A program made the translations under genes and the position numbers. A DNA stretch of 42,780 nt. Source: a virus. The DNA is taken from the IMG/VR virus record IMGVR_UViG_3300020057_000367, positions 1 to 42,780 of that record. One strand, written 5' to 3'. Shown here one piece after another: positions 22,465-30,781 of the stretch (within the stretch, counting starts at the first letter, position 1; each line of letters opens with the position of its first letter). The notes below the pieces were generated by a model. That model saw only the letters and a list, made by a program, of their open reading frames with translations, did no database searches and was not told where the DNA came from.

Positions 22465-24066
22465 TTAAGAAAATTCTATCCTTATTGTTCTTACTTCAGG
22501 ACTTGAATTTCCTACAGGATTTAAAACAACTTTCGGATCAAAAGAAAAACCTTTATTGCCTATGCGGAATACTGCTTCTACTCCATTGGCTGTTGAATAG
22601 CTTGTTTGTCCATCTGCTGTATAGGCTCTGGTAAAACTACCGCTAGGATCGTTTCTGTACCAAAACTCTATACTTGCACCACTTGGAAGCGGATCAAATT
22701 CTAACTCGGCAGTTTTCCAAACATTTATACTAATAGGCTTTTTTCTTTGTGGTCTATATTCAAGTCCTTCATATGTCCCTACAGCCTTTGTAGTAGCGCT
22801 TACCGCTCGAACACCAAAATCAGAACCCGAATTATAGCTTGCAATAATAACCCCTTCTACACTAGCCACAGCTCCTATTTCATCTACATCCATAGCGTAT
22901 TCAAGATTCAGTGTAAAGGGTTGTTCTTTGTTTTCTCTACCATAAGTGTAAATCCCATTCTTGCCAGAAGAAGCTCCAAACACTCCCCAGAGGGACATTC
23001 CTCCAAGTGTTTGTTTATCTACCCAAGAAAGTGCCGTAGATTCCCAATCAAATATCTCAACTTGATCTACCTCATTTGCAACTCCGCCAGGATTAACTCT
23101 ACCTCCACCAGGGAATCTTCTGACAGGCATAGTATCTGTAAAATTAGCAAAGAATATCTCTCCATTAGTTCCTCTTTGAACCAGAGGATATTCAGTATCA
23201 ATAGCTCCGTTGACTCCCTTGTTCGGATAGCCTGCCTTATACGTCCCTATTACAGCTCTGCCGTTTCTTTCAATTAAGGTCTTGGCAAGATTCCCTGGTA
23301 TCAGATCAAGTGCATCATTTGTAAACGAATCATCATAACCTACTAGAGCTAGTTTCGAGCCATTAGCAATATAGTTAGCCCCACCTACTTGTTTCATTGT
23401 GTGCCAGTCTGTACCGGTTAGGTTTTGGGCTATTACCTCAACATCTGTCCAAGTACCTGAACCGGGTAGAGGCTTACGCATTACCTTAGTTCCTGTTGCC
23501 CATTGAAGATACGTCTTGCCATCACTTGAGGGTTTTTCTACTGCTCCTTTAATCCCTCCGTCTGGGTCTTTGTAGACATTTCTAGTAAACCCGTCTGAGT
23601 ATCTTCTGTAGACATTCCCTGCGTTTCCGAACCCATAAGTATTGCCGTCTGTAGCTTTCACAAAAAATAGGATTAAATCTACAAATACATTATTAAGTCC
23701 AGCCGATGGACTTAGAGAAGGACTGACTGAGGAAGATGGACTAGCAGATGCCGAAGGGCTTAAACTCTTAGAGGCACTTCTTGAAGCACTGGATGAAGGC
23801 GAGGCACTTTTAGAAGGTGAGCCACTTGGACTGGTGGAGGGGCTGTTACTAGAGCTAGGTGATTGCGATTGACTTTGTGAAAGGGAAGCTGACTGTGAAT
23901 GGCTTGTTACGAAAAGTCCTTCTTCTTCAAGTGCTTGCGAACTTTTGAGAGTTTGGCTATCATTTCTAATATCCAAATTTGAACCAAATTTAAAACTTCC
24001 ACGAGTTCCTTTATTAGGGAAGGCACTCAAGCCCCCAAAAAATTCTTTTACTTCATATACTGGCAT
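22465..24066 (-). CDS. Tail nozzle-like protein with an inserted SPSAS tract
   Basis: 533 residues. The start (EFFGGLSAFPNKGTRGSFKF, then GSNLDIRNDSQTL) and a long all-beta body with repeated blades (DGKTYLQWATGTKVMRKPL, GREN..PFTLNLEYAMDVDE) resemble podovirus tail-tube/nozzle or beta-propeller proteins. Residues 55-122 are a Ser/Pro/Ala tract inserted between the N-terminal segment and the body, so the repeat is an exposed loop or stalk rather than a terminus. ATG 24066 follows a TATTCT box by 6 nt. A receptor-binding propeller is an alternative. Confidence 0.6.
   Translation of the reverse strand: MPVYEVKEFFGGLSAFPNKGTRGSFKFGSNLDIRNDSQTLKSSQALEEEGLFVTSHSQSASLSQSQSQSPSSSNSPSTSPSGSPSKSASPSSSASRSASKSLSPSASASPSSSVSPSLSPSAGLNNVFVDLILFFVKATDGNTYGFGNAGNVYRRYSDGFTRNVYKDPDGGIKGAVEKPSSDGKTYLQWATGTKVMRKPLPGSGTWTDVEVIAQNLTGTDWHTMKQVGGANYIANGSKLALVGYDDSFTNDALDLIPGNLAKTLIERNGRAVIGTYKAGYPNKGVNGAIDTEYPLVQRGTNGEIFFANFTDTMPVRRFPGGGRVNPGGVANEVDQVEIFDWESTALSWVDKQTLGGMSLWGVFGASSGKNGIYTYGRENKEQPFTLNLEYAMDVDEIGAVASVEGVIIASYNSGSDFGVRAVSATTKAVGTYEGLEYRPQRKKPISINVWKTAELEFDPLPSGASIEFWYRNDPSGSFTRAYTADGQTSYSTANGVEAVFRIGNKGFSFDPKVVLNPVGNSSPEVRTIRIEFS
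23701..23904 (-). repeat. Mucin-like Ser/Ala/Pro repeat tract (68 aa)
   Basis: Codes for QSQSQSPSSSN... to SPSLSPSAG, residues 55-122 of the nozzle-like protein. Confidence 0.85.
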
Positions 24067-24072
24067 GGATTA

Positions 24073-24102
24073 AGAATAACGAAGATTTCTATTTTTAGGC
24101 AA
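24073..24102 (-). promoter_or_regulatory. Leaderless late promoter of the nozzle-like gene
   Basis: TTGCCT (24102-24097), 18-bp spacer beginning AAAAATA, TATTCT (24078-24073), 6 nt, ATG 24066. Confidence 0.75.
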
Positions 24103-25359
24103 TTATGAATTTCCCCAATCCTTGTATTTGTCAATAAAAGTATTGTCCGTATCGGAATACTTGTCAACAAAGACATTCCCTGTATCTGTGTATTTATCTA
24201 CAAAGACATTACCCGTAGTTGAATATTTATCTACATAAATCGCAAGAGAGGGTGAAGCGCTGGCACTAGCGCTGGGACTTAATGACGCAGAAGGGCTAAA
24301 AGACGGACTAGCTGAAGCTGACCCCGAAGCTGAAGGTGAAAGGGATGGGCTTACAGATGATGAAGGGCTAAGGCTTGGACTAAGGGAAGCCGATGGACTT
24401 TGACTGGCTGAAGGGGAAAGCGAAGCAGATGAACTACCTGATTTACTGGCACTTCCACTGGCACTTCCACTGGAACTGGGGCTGAGAGAAGCTGAACCTG
24501 AGCTAGAGGGACTTAATGACGCTGAAGGGGAAAGACTTGCCGATGCTGAAGCGCTAGCGCTACGGCTAGCAGAAGGCGATAATGAAGCACTTGCTGAAGC
24601 AGATGGAGAAAGACTGGCGGATGGAGAAAGGGATTGAGAGGCACTAGCTGAAGGGCTACCCAATACTTCAAATGGATAATATGCCTGTAGATTTGACTCA
24701 TTTCCTACTAATTCTAAACTTCTATTATCCGCAATCTGTGTTACTGTTCGTACTACATTCCAAATACGAATATCATCCATCTTTCCAGTGAAGAATTGAA
24801 TAGGAGTTGTTTCTGCACGTCGACAACCAATGGCTAAAAGAGAGGTACTATTAAAAATTGATCCATGAGTTGACCCATTTTGATCTGCCCCTTGCTGTAC
24901 TCCGTCAACATAAAACTTATATAATTTAGTAGCAGCAGTCCATGTAACAGCAATGTGATACCAAGTTGCGTCAGAAGGTGTCCATCCTGCTCCTATGTCA
25001 TCTATTCCACTACCATCGCTTGAGATAATCATACGAAGAGCATGGCTACCAGCAGGATTATTCCCATAAAACATATACGATCTTTCAGTAACTCCGTCAT
25101 CGTGATATTTTGCTATCCATACCCAAGTGGAGCCATTAGCAGGAAGTCCATCAAACTTAACCCAACACTCAATGGTTATATCTCCTGTAATAGAAAGTGA
25201 AGCGGAATCAGCGGCAGTAAAATGTTGACTGCTTGAACCGAGAAAGCCCGCAGCAATAGTGCTTGCAGCAAAAGGTAAAGAGGTTGTTACCTCTGAAACG
25301 GTGTTGACGTTTGTTAGATTATTTGCATTCGCTGTCTTGTCGTTGAGATCGATAGCCAT
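24103..25359 (-). CDS. LamG-domain fibre with SPSAS stalk, 418 aa
   Basis: Residues about 35-215 form a concanavalin-A-like LamG domain: ITIECWVKFDGLPANGSTWV, then WYHIAVTWTAATKLYKFYVD and FTGKMDDIRIWNVVRT. Such domains bind glycans. Residues 234-371 are SPSAS repeats. The last 47 residues contain four copies of an 11-residue unit (V-DKY-x-DTGNVF). Likely a receptor-binding fibre with a glycan-recognising head and a flexible, possibly glycosylated stalk. ATG 25359 is 6 nt after TATTCT. Confidence 0.8.
   Translation of the reverse strand: MAIDLNDKTANANNLTNVNTVSEVTTSLPFAASTIAAGFLGSSSQHFTAADSASLSITGDITIECWVKFDGLPANGSTWVWIAKYHDDGVTERSYMFYGNNPAGSHALRMIISSDGSGIDDIGAGWTPSDATWYHIAVTWTAATKLYKFYVDGVQQGADQNGSTHGSIFNSTSLLAIGCRRAETTPIQFFTGKMDDIRIWNVVRTVTQIADNRSLELVGNESNLQAYYPFEVLGSPSASASQSLSPSASLSPSASASASLSPSASRSASASASASLSPSASLSPSSSGSASLSPSSSGSASGSASKSGSSSASLSPSASQSPSASLSPSLSPSSSVSPSLSPSASGSASASPSFSPSASLSPSASASASPSLAIYVDKYSTTGNVFVDKYTDTGNVFVDKYSDTDNTFIDKYKDWGNS
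24247..24660 (-). repeat. Mucin-like Ser/Ala/Pro repeat tract (138 aa)
   Basis: Codes for the stalk of the LamG fibre, residues 234-371, in SASLSPSAS-type units. Confidence 0.88.
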
Positions 25360-25365
25360 ACCTCA

Positions 25366-25395
25366 AGAATAGAGGATATTTGTATTTTATGGCAA
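25366..25395 (-). promoter_or_regulatory. Leaderless late promoter of the LamG fibre gene
   Basis: TTGCCA (25395-25390), 18-bp spacer beginning TAAAATA, TATTCT (25371-25366), 6 nt, ATG 25359. It marks the boundary between the glycan cassette and the tail genes. Confidence 0.8.
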
Positions 25396-25396
25396 A

Positions 25397-27064
25397 CTAC
25401 TGAAGCGAATTGACTAGCTCGGAGTTTGGAGGCCAACCTTCAATTTGATTATCTTCTTCCTGCCAGTTTATAAGTAATTGTTGGTTTCTATATTGGTCCT
25501 TTCTCCACCGTTGGCCGGTAGCGTTCGCTCCGTGTTTTATATCTATATTCGCCACTTCCGATTTCCATGTTTCGTACTTAAACTGATTTTTCCACTGTAT
25601 TCTATTATGAGTAAACGGTTCATGGCCCATAAGTCTAATCCAGCTATTAAACTCATCTAACGATAACTCTTTGCTCTTTTGCTCAATTAAGGCGAACCGT
25701 TCTCTATAGTGAATTAACGCCGTGTCCCGATAGACACAAAGCCCTGACAATTGGTTAACGTCATAGTGTAGTGCGTGTCCGTCTGGTATTCTTAGGAACC
25801 ACACGTTTTGATTATAATAAAAAGTCTCCTTGTCTTTTGGCTCAAAGTCAAAATGTTCTTTTGAGTAGAGTACGTCATGCTCCGTGAAAAATATGATCTC
25901 ATCTTTGCTATTCTCCAACGCACCAAGAATTTGTTTGTACATCGCCAAAAATCCACGCTTCATAGAAGGAAAGTGTACGTTCTTCACCCCAAAGTCCATT
26001 TTCTTGAGCGAAGCGCTGACAATATCTATTTTCTTGTCTTGGCTTATTTTTAAAAGTCTATCTCGTACCGGTTTGGCAATCTTCTCATTAAGATCATTTG
26101 GAGTATAGAATATTATGCCACTGCTAACTCCCCAATCTGGCGGATTAAACTTATCAAGTAACCATTGGAATTTATGAATAGCTAATGGCCATTTGTCTCT
26201 TTGGAAAAGTTCTCTTGATAGCTCACGGTTCTCATTTACCTTTGCCTGTGGGTTGGAGTATGGAAAACCAAAATCTCCGCCACGGGTTCTAAACATGTGT
26301 GCGTACCACGTTTTCATGTTAACCACTACCCGTCCCCCAGATAACCACGTCTTGCAGGCCACCTCAACACCTTGTTGTCCCCATGAATGAAATTCCTCAC
26401 TGCATATATTAAGTGCAAAGTATCTTTCTCGACTCAACATAAAACAAGATCCTTGTATGCTCATCGTTTCTCTAAAGTCTTTGTTATAGACACCGTTTAT
26501 AAGCACTCCTCTTTGCGCTTCTTCTGTTTTTGACCACTCCCCGTGATATTGGAAATGCATTGTCTTATCAAATCTAAAAGAATGAGTAGTGGGGCTTTTC
26601 TTAGGTATCCAAACAATATCTTTAACTGTAGGCTTACCGCAGGTTTCACAAACTCCCGAAGGGCTTTGATAACGCCTATGTCCTTCTTCGCAAACCCAGT
26701 CAAAGACGTGCATATTCCTCATTACGGGAATGAGTGTCGTATCATCTCCTAACATTTCCATAGCGGCAATCATTTCGGTATCAAAGTTCTCACTTATTGC
26801 ACAATGAGCATCTAGTTTTATTAAATACTTAGCGTTGGATAGTCTAGCGGCTTGATTAGCACCTGCCCGCTGACCTACCGAAACGGGATTGTAGATTACT
26901 GTTACCCTTGAACTGACTGGTAGGGGCGGATCTGGAAGGTAGCCATCAAGCACAGCAATAATTTCAGTCTTATCGCTGGTATGTTCCAAGATGTCTTGTA
27001 TTGTCCTGCCGAGAAATTCCTCGTTACGGGCAGGCACGATTATACTGAGTGTGTATTTATTCAT
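25397..27064 (-). CDS. GT2 glycosyltransferase with DxH motif, embedded zinc ribbon and second domain
   Basis: 555 residues from ATG 27064, which overlaps the upstream stop by 8 bases. The GT-A core has LSIIVPARNEE (6-16), the LDAH motif at 84-87, SIQGSCFMLSRERYF (202-216) and GVEVACKTWLSGGRVVV...WYAHMFR, a layout like polypeptide GalNAc-transferases (GT27). C125/H129/C139/C142 look like an inserted zinc ribbon. Residues after 320 form a separate alpha/beta region (KIDIVSASLKKMDFG, then IIFFTEHDVLYSKEHF) that may be a second transferase domain. Proposed to glycosylate phage Ser-rich fibres. The acceptor is inference. Confidence 0.75.
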   Translation of the reverse strand: MNKYTLSIIVPARNEEFLGRTIQDILEHTSDKTEIIAVLDGYLPDPPLPVSSRVTVIYNPVSVGQRAGANQAARLSNAKYLIKLDAHCAISENFDTEMIAAMEMLGDDTTLIPVMRNMHVFDWVCEEGHRRYQSPSGVCETCGKPTVKDIVWIPKKSPTTHSFRFDKTMHFQYHGEWSKTEEAQRGVLINGVYNKDFRETMSIQGSCFMLSRERYFALNICSEEFHSWGQQGVEVACKTWLSGGRVVVNMKTWYAHMFRTRGGDFGFPYSNPQAKVNENRELSRELFQRDKWPLAIHKFQWLLDKFNPPDWGVSSGIIFYTPNDLNEKIAKPVRDRLLKISQDKKIDIVSASLKKMDFGVKNVHFPSMKRGFLAMYKQILGALENSKDEIIFFTEHDVLYSKEHFDFEPKDKETFYYNQNVWFLRIPDGHALHYDVNQLSGLCVYRDTALIHYRERFALIEQKSKELSLDEFNSWIRLMGHEPFTHNRIQWKNQFKYETWKSEVANIDIKHGANATGQRWRKDQYRNQQLLINWQEEDNQIEGWPPNSELVNSLQ

Positions 27065-27806
27065 ACTCTTTGCTTTTCTCAACCAACAGTTTTGTAATAT
27101 CTGCATTGGCTTCAATGGATTCAGCCCACCTAACCCATGCTTCTACATCTTTTTTTAAACACTTAGAAGAATGAAATCCCCTTTTTTCATAAATAAAACT
27201 AAACCATAAATTAAAGCGTGGATCATCTCCATAAACTGCATCACGAATGGTATAATAATCAACTCCTGCCTTCTCACAAACATCGTAGAGTTCCTGACAT
27301 TGCATAACCTTAAAAGCAATAGCTCTATTTTCAGTAAGTTTTATTATTTCTGCCTCAAGTGCAGTTACTTGTCTGATTTTAATATTAGCATTATAAGTTG
27401 TAACATAAAGATCAATAACCTTACGCCTATCTTCTGGATTACCGCCGATAATCATAAACTGATTTAATTTTTGATCTAATAATGGATGATTTGGAGTTTC
27501 TCCAAGATATTCTGGCTGCATAACAATCTTTTTGTTGTATTTATTTGAAAGATAGTCGCAAGTACCAGGATTGACCGTAGAACGTATCACAATAACGCTA
27601 CAATCGCACCACGCAACACATTCTTCAACTATTGACGTATCTAGCGTTCCGTTAGGTAAAAGTGGCGTAGGAACGCATACAAAAGCAATCTCACCCCTGT
27701 TTGCTTCCTCCTTAGTTCCAATACTAGGACTATAAACAAAAGCATCGGAAAATAATTGCTTCATGGCCTTTCCAACCCACCCTTTTCCAATTACGGTAAC
27801 TTTCAT
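27057..27806 (-). CDS. UDP-glucose/GDP-mannose dehydrogenase-like protein (short form)
   Basis: 249 residues. N-terminal Rossmann start MKVTVIGKGWVGKAM and the AEIIKLTEN helix (152-160, K156 and N160) and GFHSSKCLKKD with the nucleophilic Cys at 216 are those of nucleotide-sugar 6-dehydrogenases. Full enzymes have about 400-450 residues; the C-terminal nucleotide-binding domain is missing. It may oxidise a smaller sugar substrate or be a minimal variant. It lies between the phosphatase-like gene (4-base overlap) and a GT2 (8-base overlap). Confidence 0.7.
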   Translation of the reverse strand: MKVTVIGKGWVGKAMKQLFSDAFVYSPSIGTKEEANRGEIAFVCVPTPLLPNGTLDTSIVEECVAWCDCSVIVIRSTVNPGTCDYLSNKYNKKIVMQPEYLGETPNHPLLDQKLNQFMIIGGNPEDRRKVIDLYVTTYNANIKIRQVTALEAEIIKLTENRAIAFKVMQCQELYDVCEKAGVDYYTIRDAVYGDDPRFNLWFSFIYEKRGFHSSKCLKKDVEAWVRWAESIEANADITKLLVEKSKEYE

Positions 27807-28150
27807 GTTATTAAATCCTCATCCATCAACTTTCTTGCTTTCGCTAATAACTCTTTATTAAAAGGTCTAGGGTAGACATCTTCTCCAATATTATAGAACT
27901 TAATTTTTGATTTATGTTCTTCTGGTATCATTGCAATCAATTTCTCTTCAGGAACTATAATTACATCAGCCCATTCATATAGCATCTTGAGAGTTTCCTG
28001 AGTATGATATTCAAGTCCTGCTGTAAGAGGTTCAAAATTCAATACATACTTTAAAATATAAGCCATAGTAACTGACCTATTGTTTCCGTGAGCGCAAACA
28101 CATAAAATGTGCTTTGCTTCAACTCCTGGCGCTTTTAATCCTTTAATCAT
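27803..28150 (-). CDS. Low-molecular-weight phosphatase-like protein (CX5R), 115 aa
   Basis: Residues 15-30 give ILCVCAHGNNRSVTMA, with C19-x5-R25-S26, the P-loop signature of the low-molecular-weight tyrosine phosphatase fold. The rest follows the fold loosely (YEWADVIIVPEE) but the usual DP loop near the C terminus is not obvious. In this cluster it could take the place of the missing heptose-bisphosphate phosphatase, but that is speculation. Overlaps its neighbours by 8 and 4 bases. Confidence 0.6.
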   Translation of the reverse strand: MIKGLKAPGVEAKHILCVCAHGNNRSVTMAYILKYVLNFEPLTAGLEYHTQETLKMLYEWADVIIVPEEKLIAMIPEEHKSKIKFYNIGEDVYPRPFNKELLAKARKLMDEDLIT

Positions 28151-29039
28151 TGATGATCCTCCTTAATCCTTCCTCTAAATCTATCTTAGGCTTCCAGCCT
28201 AACAATCTCTCGGCTTTTGATATATCTGCTAGTGTTTGAGAGGGTTCATATTGTTTTTCAAGTCTTTCTTCAGGCTTTACTTCCTTTTTCATTAGCTTAC
28301 GGACAAGATTAAGCATTTCATTTATTGAATAGTTCTTTCCGAAGCCACAGTTGAATACTTCCCCATTAACTTTAGAGGTTGCCATAAGCATAATTTGGTC
28401 AACGATGTCATCAATATAGACAAAATCCCTTCTTTGCGTACCATCCCCAAACATCTTAAAAGAAATGTCTTTTTTCATAGCATTTATAAAAGTAGCAACA
28501 GCGCTTGTGTATATCCCTGTTATTGGCATACGAGTTCCGTAAGCATTGAAAGGTCTTATTACATTGTACTCAAGCCCATACAATCTATAAAATAACTCGC
28601 AATACTGCTCTCCTATCAACTTTGATAGAGCATAAGCGTTCATTGGGCTAGGCTTTGCTTCCTCTGGAGTAGGATAGACAGTGTTTCCATATAAATTTGA
28701 AGTTGATATAAAAACAAATCTTTTAACTTTATTATCTCTTGCATGAATTAACATTTTTAATGTTCCTGACACATTTACTTCATTGGTTTCAAGAGGATAT
28801 AAGATTGACCACTGAGGTCTTGTGAGTGCGGCCATGTGAACTACAATATCTACTCCTTTGAATAACTCTCCAATATTCTCTGATATTACAGAAGGGACTA
28901 TGGTAAGATTAGGATGTTGTGTAATATTCTGGTACTTGATACTTCGGTCTATTCCAATAACTTCATTCCCTTCTCTTAAGAGTCTGTCACAAAGATGACT
29001 CCCAATAAACCCACTAAAACCAGAAATTAAATATTTCAT
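28143..29039 (-). CDS. NAD-dependent nucleotide-sugar epimerase/dehydratase
   Basis: 298 residues of the extended short-chain dehydrogenase type. It has GFSGFIG for NAD binding (7-13), STSNLYG with Ser near 112-114, Y136-x3-K140 in MNAYALSK, and GDGTQRRDFVYIDDIV typical of GalE/RmlB relatives, with the C-terminal SKAERLLGWKPKIDLEEGLR. It would change the stereochemistry or dehydrate the nucleotide sugar made by neighbouring enzymes. Substrate cannot be fixed. Next to a GmhA-like and an HddA-like gene it may act on a nucleotide heptose. Overlaps the SIS-domain gene by 4 bases. Confidence 0.85.
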   Translation of the reverse strand: MKYLISGFSGFIGSHLCDRLLREGNEVIGIDRSIKYQNITQHPNLTIVPSVISENIGELFKGVDIVVHMAALTRPQWSILYPLETNEVNVSGTLKMLIHARDNKVKRFVFISTSNLYGNTVYPTPEEAKPSPMNAYALSKLIGEQYCELFYRLYGLEYNVIRPFNAYGTRMPITGIYTSAVATFINAMKKDISFKMFGDGTQRRDFVYIDDIVDQIMLMATSKVNGEVFNCGFGKNYSINEMLNLVRKLMKKEVKPEERLEKQYEPSQTLADISKAERLLGWKPKIDLEEGLRRIIND

Positions 29040-29437
29040 AATGCTGTTGATACCTCATGTGCAAACTCCAAGTGTTTATCTTCAAGTTTCCCATAATCTG
29101 TCTCCTGTCCGAATGTTTCAAATTGATAGATTGAAAATCCTATTTCTTCTTGTAAGTTTAATGCGAATATAATATTATTTGATGTTCCACTACAAGAAAT
29201 AGTAATTAATAAATCATCTTTATTTGCATAGACTTTTAATTGCTTACTAAATATCTCATTATATCCATAATCATTGGCTAACATTGTAATTACAGAAGTA
29301 TTGCTACTTAATGCGATTGCTTTATAGCCTTTTTTAACTAAATCTGTAGTAAAATGTTCTGCCGTAGAAGCACTCCCTCCATTACCACATATCCAAATAA
29401 ATCTAGCTTCTTTGATTAGTTTTATTAATTCTTTCAT
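29036..29437 (-). CDS. gmhA: GmhA-like SIS-domain phosphosugar isomerase
   Basis: 133 residues, shorter than bacterial GmhA (about 190). Residues 13-29 (FIWICGNGGSASTAEHF) are the signature of sedoheptulose-7-phosphate isomerases, followed by SSNTSVITMLANDYGYNEIF and a TISCSGTSNNI phosphate-binding loop. It would convert sedoheptulose 7-phosphate to D-glycero-D-manno-heptose 7-phosphate. It is joined by 4-base overlaps to the kinase and epimerase genes. Confidence 0.82.
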   Translation of the reverse strand: MKELIKLIKEARFIWICGNGGSASTAEHFTTDLVKKGYKAIALSSNTSVITMLANDYGYNEIFSKQLKVYANKDDLLITISCSGTSNNIIFALNLQEEIGFSIYQFETFGQETDYGKLEDKHLEFAHEVSTAL

Positions 29438-30360
29438 ATACTAAAAATAACCTGACTACCGAATCTTGAAAAGTTAAAAGGTAATTCCCTATACCCCAAT
29501 CCTCTAATGTCTTGTTTATTCTCCGGCAAAACAGCTACAAGTAAAAATCCTCCACCACCAGCGCCTACAATCTTCCCTCCCAAAGCCCCAACTTTTAAAG
29601 TCTTCATATACATATCGTCAATTTGTTTATTAGTAACGTGCTTATTAAGTATTCTTTTAAAAGCCCAATATCTGTCTAATAAATCCCCTAAAATAACAGG
29701 GTCTGTTATGTGGTCTAGCTTTTGATACACCTCTCCTTTAATTTTATCCAAAATATCTACATTCAATTTCATTTTAGACAGTATTTTATCTGCTTTTCGT
29801 GTTTTTCCAGTGTATAAAAGCATAAGAAAGTCCGAGAGTTCTTCTGGATCAAGTGGCTTTAATGTGATTTCTTTCCCAAACTCAATTAAATTAAACCCTC
29901 CAAAAGCTACAGCATATTGATCTTGGTATCCGATGGGGTTTTTAAGAATATCTACTTCTATTCTGCAAGCCTCCTCCGCCAGTTGTCTTTGAGTTACACT
30001 TTCACCCTTATATTGATGCAGAGCATTTAGCACTCCTACTGTTACAGCGCTACTAGATCCAAGCCCTGATCCCTCGCTTGGTATATCAGATAGGAAGGTA
30101 ATTTCGATACCCTTGTGGACTCCCACAAGTCTCATGGCTTCACGAACTAACGGATGCTTAATATCTGCTACCTTAGTTACTTTTTCCTTAATTGAATAAT
30201 TAATATAAATCATGTCATCAAAGCGTTCTTTGACAATGCAATAAATGTATTTATCAATCGTTGTAGTCAAGACTGCGCCTCCGTGCTTTTTAAAATAGGA
30301 AGGAAAGTCGGTATTTCCTCCCAAAAGCGACAATCTGAGAGGGGTCTGGGATATTATCAC
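29434..30360 (-). CDS. hddA: GHMP kinase, D-glycero-D-manno-heptose 7-phosphate kinase-like
   Basis: 308 residues with the GHMP layout. The start MIISQTPLRLSLLGGNTDFP SYF, the glycine/serine ATP loop at 94-105 (PSEGSGLGSSSA), the NPIGYQDQYAVAFGGFN segment and the late GGKIVGAGGGGFLL are all close to HddA-type heptose kinases. It would phosphorylate heptose 7-phosphate at C1. Its place beside GmhA-like and cytidylyltransferase genes supports a nucleotide-heptose pathway. Confidence 0.83.
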   Translation of the reverse strand: MIISQTPLRLSLLGGNTDFPSYFKKHGGAVLTTTIDKYIYCIVKERFDDMIYINYSIKEKVTKVADIKHPLVREAMRLVGVHKGIEITFLSDIPSEGSGLGSSSAVTVGVLNALHQYKGESVTQRQLAEEACRIEVDILKNPIGYQDQYAVAFGGFNLIEFGKEITLKPLDPEELSDFLMLLYTGKTRKADKILSKMKLNVDILDKIKGEVYQKLDHITDPVILGDLLDRYWAFKRILNKHVTNKQIDDMYMKTLKVGALGGKIVGAGGGGFLLVAVLPENKQDIRGLGYRELPFNFSRFGSQVIFSI

Positions 30361-30373
30361 TTTATTTCTCCTT

Positions 30374-30781
30374 TCATGATTCTTTAATCCTTTCTCTAAT
30401 ATCAGATGTATGAATATCTAAAGACTTTATATATTCTATTGGTATAATATCTTTATCCGTAATAGCCCTTTGCATAGCTCGATCAGAAACTACATAGTCT
30501 GAGCCTAAAAACCTAACATCAATCCTTACTGTTTTTAAAATATCACTTAATTCAGCTTCGGTTTTATAGACAATTACTTCATCAATGTATTTACAGCTAC
30601 GGAGCTTAAACTGACGCTCTAATAGGCTCTCAATAGGCGTATTCTTGGTATGTCTTTCTAGTGCTGGATTTTCATGTAATCCAACAATTAAATAATCACA
30701 CCTGCTCTTCGCTTCTTCGAGTAAATGCAAGTGCCCTGCGTGAAGCAGATCCCATGCCCCTGCGACAAATCCTATTTTCAT
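30374..30781 (-). CDS. HxGH nucleotidyltransferase (TagD/HldE-C type)
   Basis: 135 residues. MKIGFVAGAWDLLHAGHLHL carries the HxGH motif at 14-17, and the closing part FLGSDYVVSDR and SLDIHTSDIRERI resembles the ISxxTxSxxR region of cytidylyltransferase-like enzymes. It would join a sugar or alditol phosphate to CTP or ATP. In a heptose context it may activate heptose 1-phosphate, as the HldE C-terminal domain does. A TagD-like glycerol-3-phosphate activity is the alternative. Overlaps the GT-B gene by 4 bases. Confidence 0.8.
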   Translation of the reverse strand: MKIGFVAGAWDLLHAGHLHLLEEAKSRCDYLIVGLHENPALERHTKNTPIESLLERQFKLRSCKYIDEVIVYKTEAELSDILKTVRIDVRFLGSDYVVSDRAMQRAITDKDIIPIEYIKSLDIHTSDIRERIKES

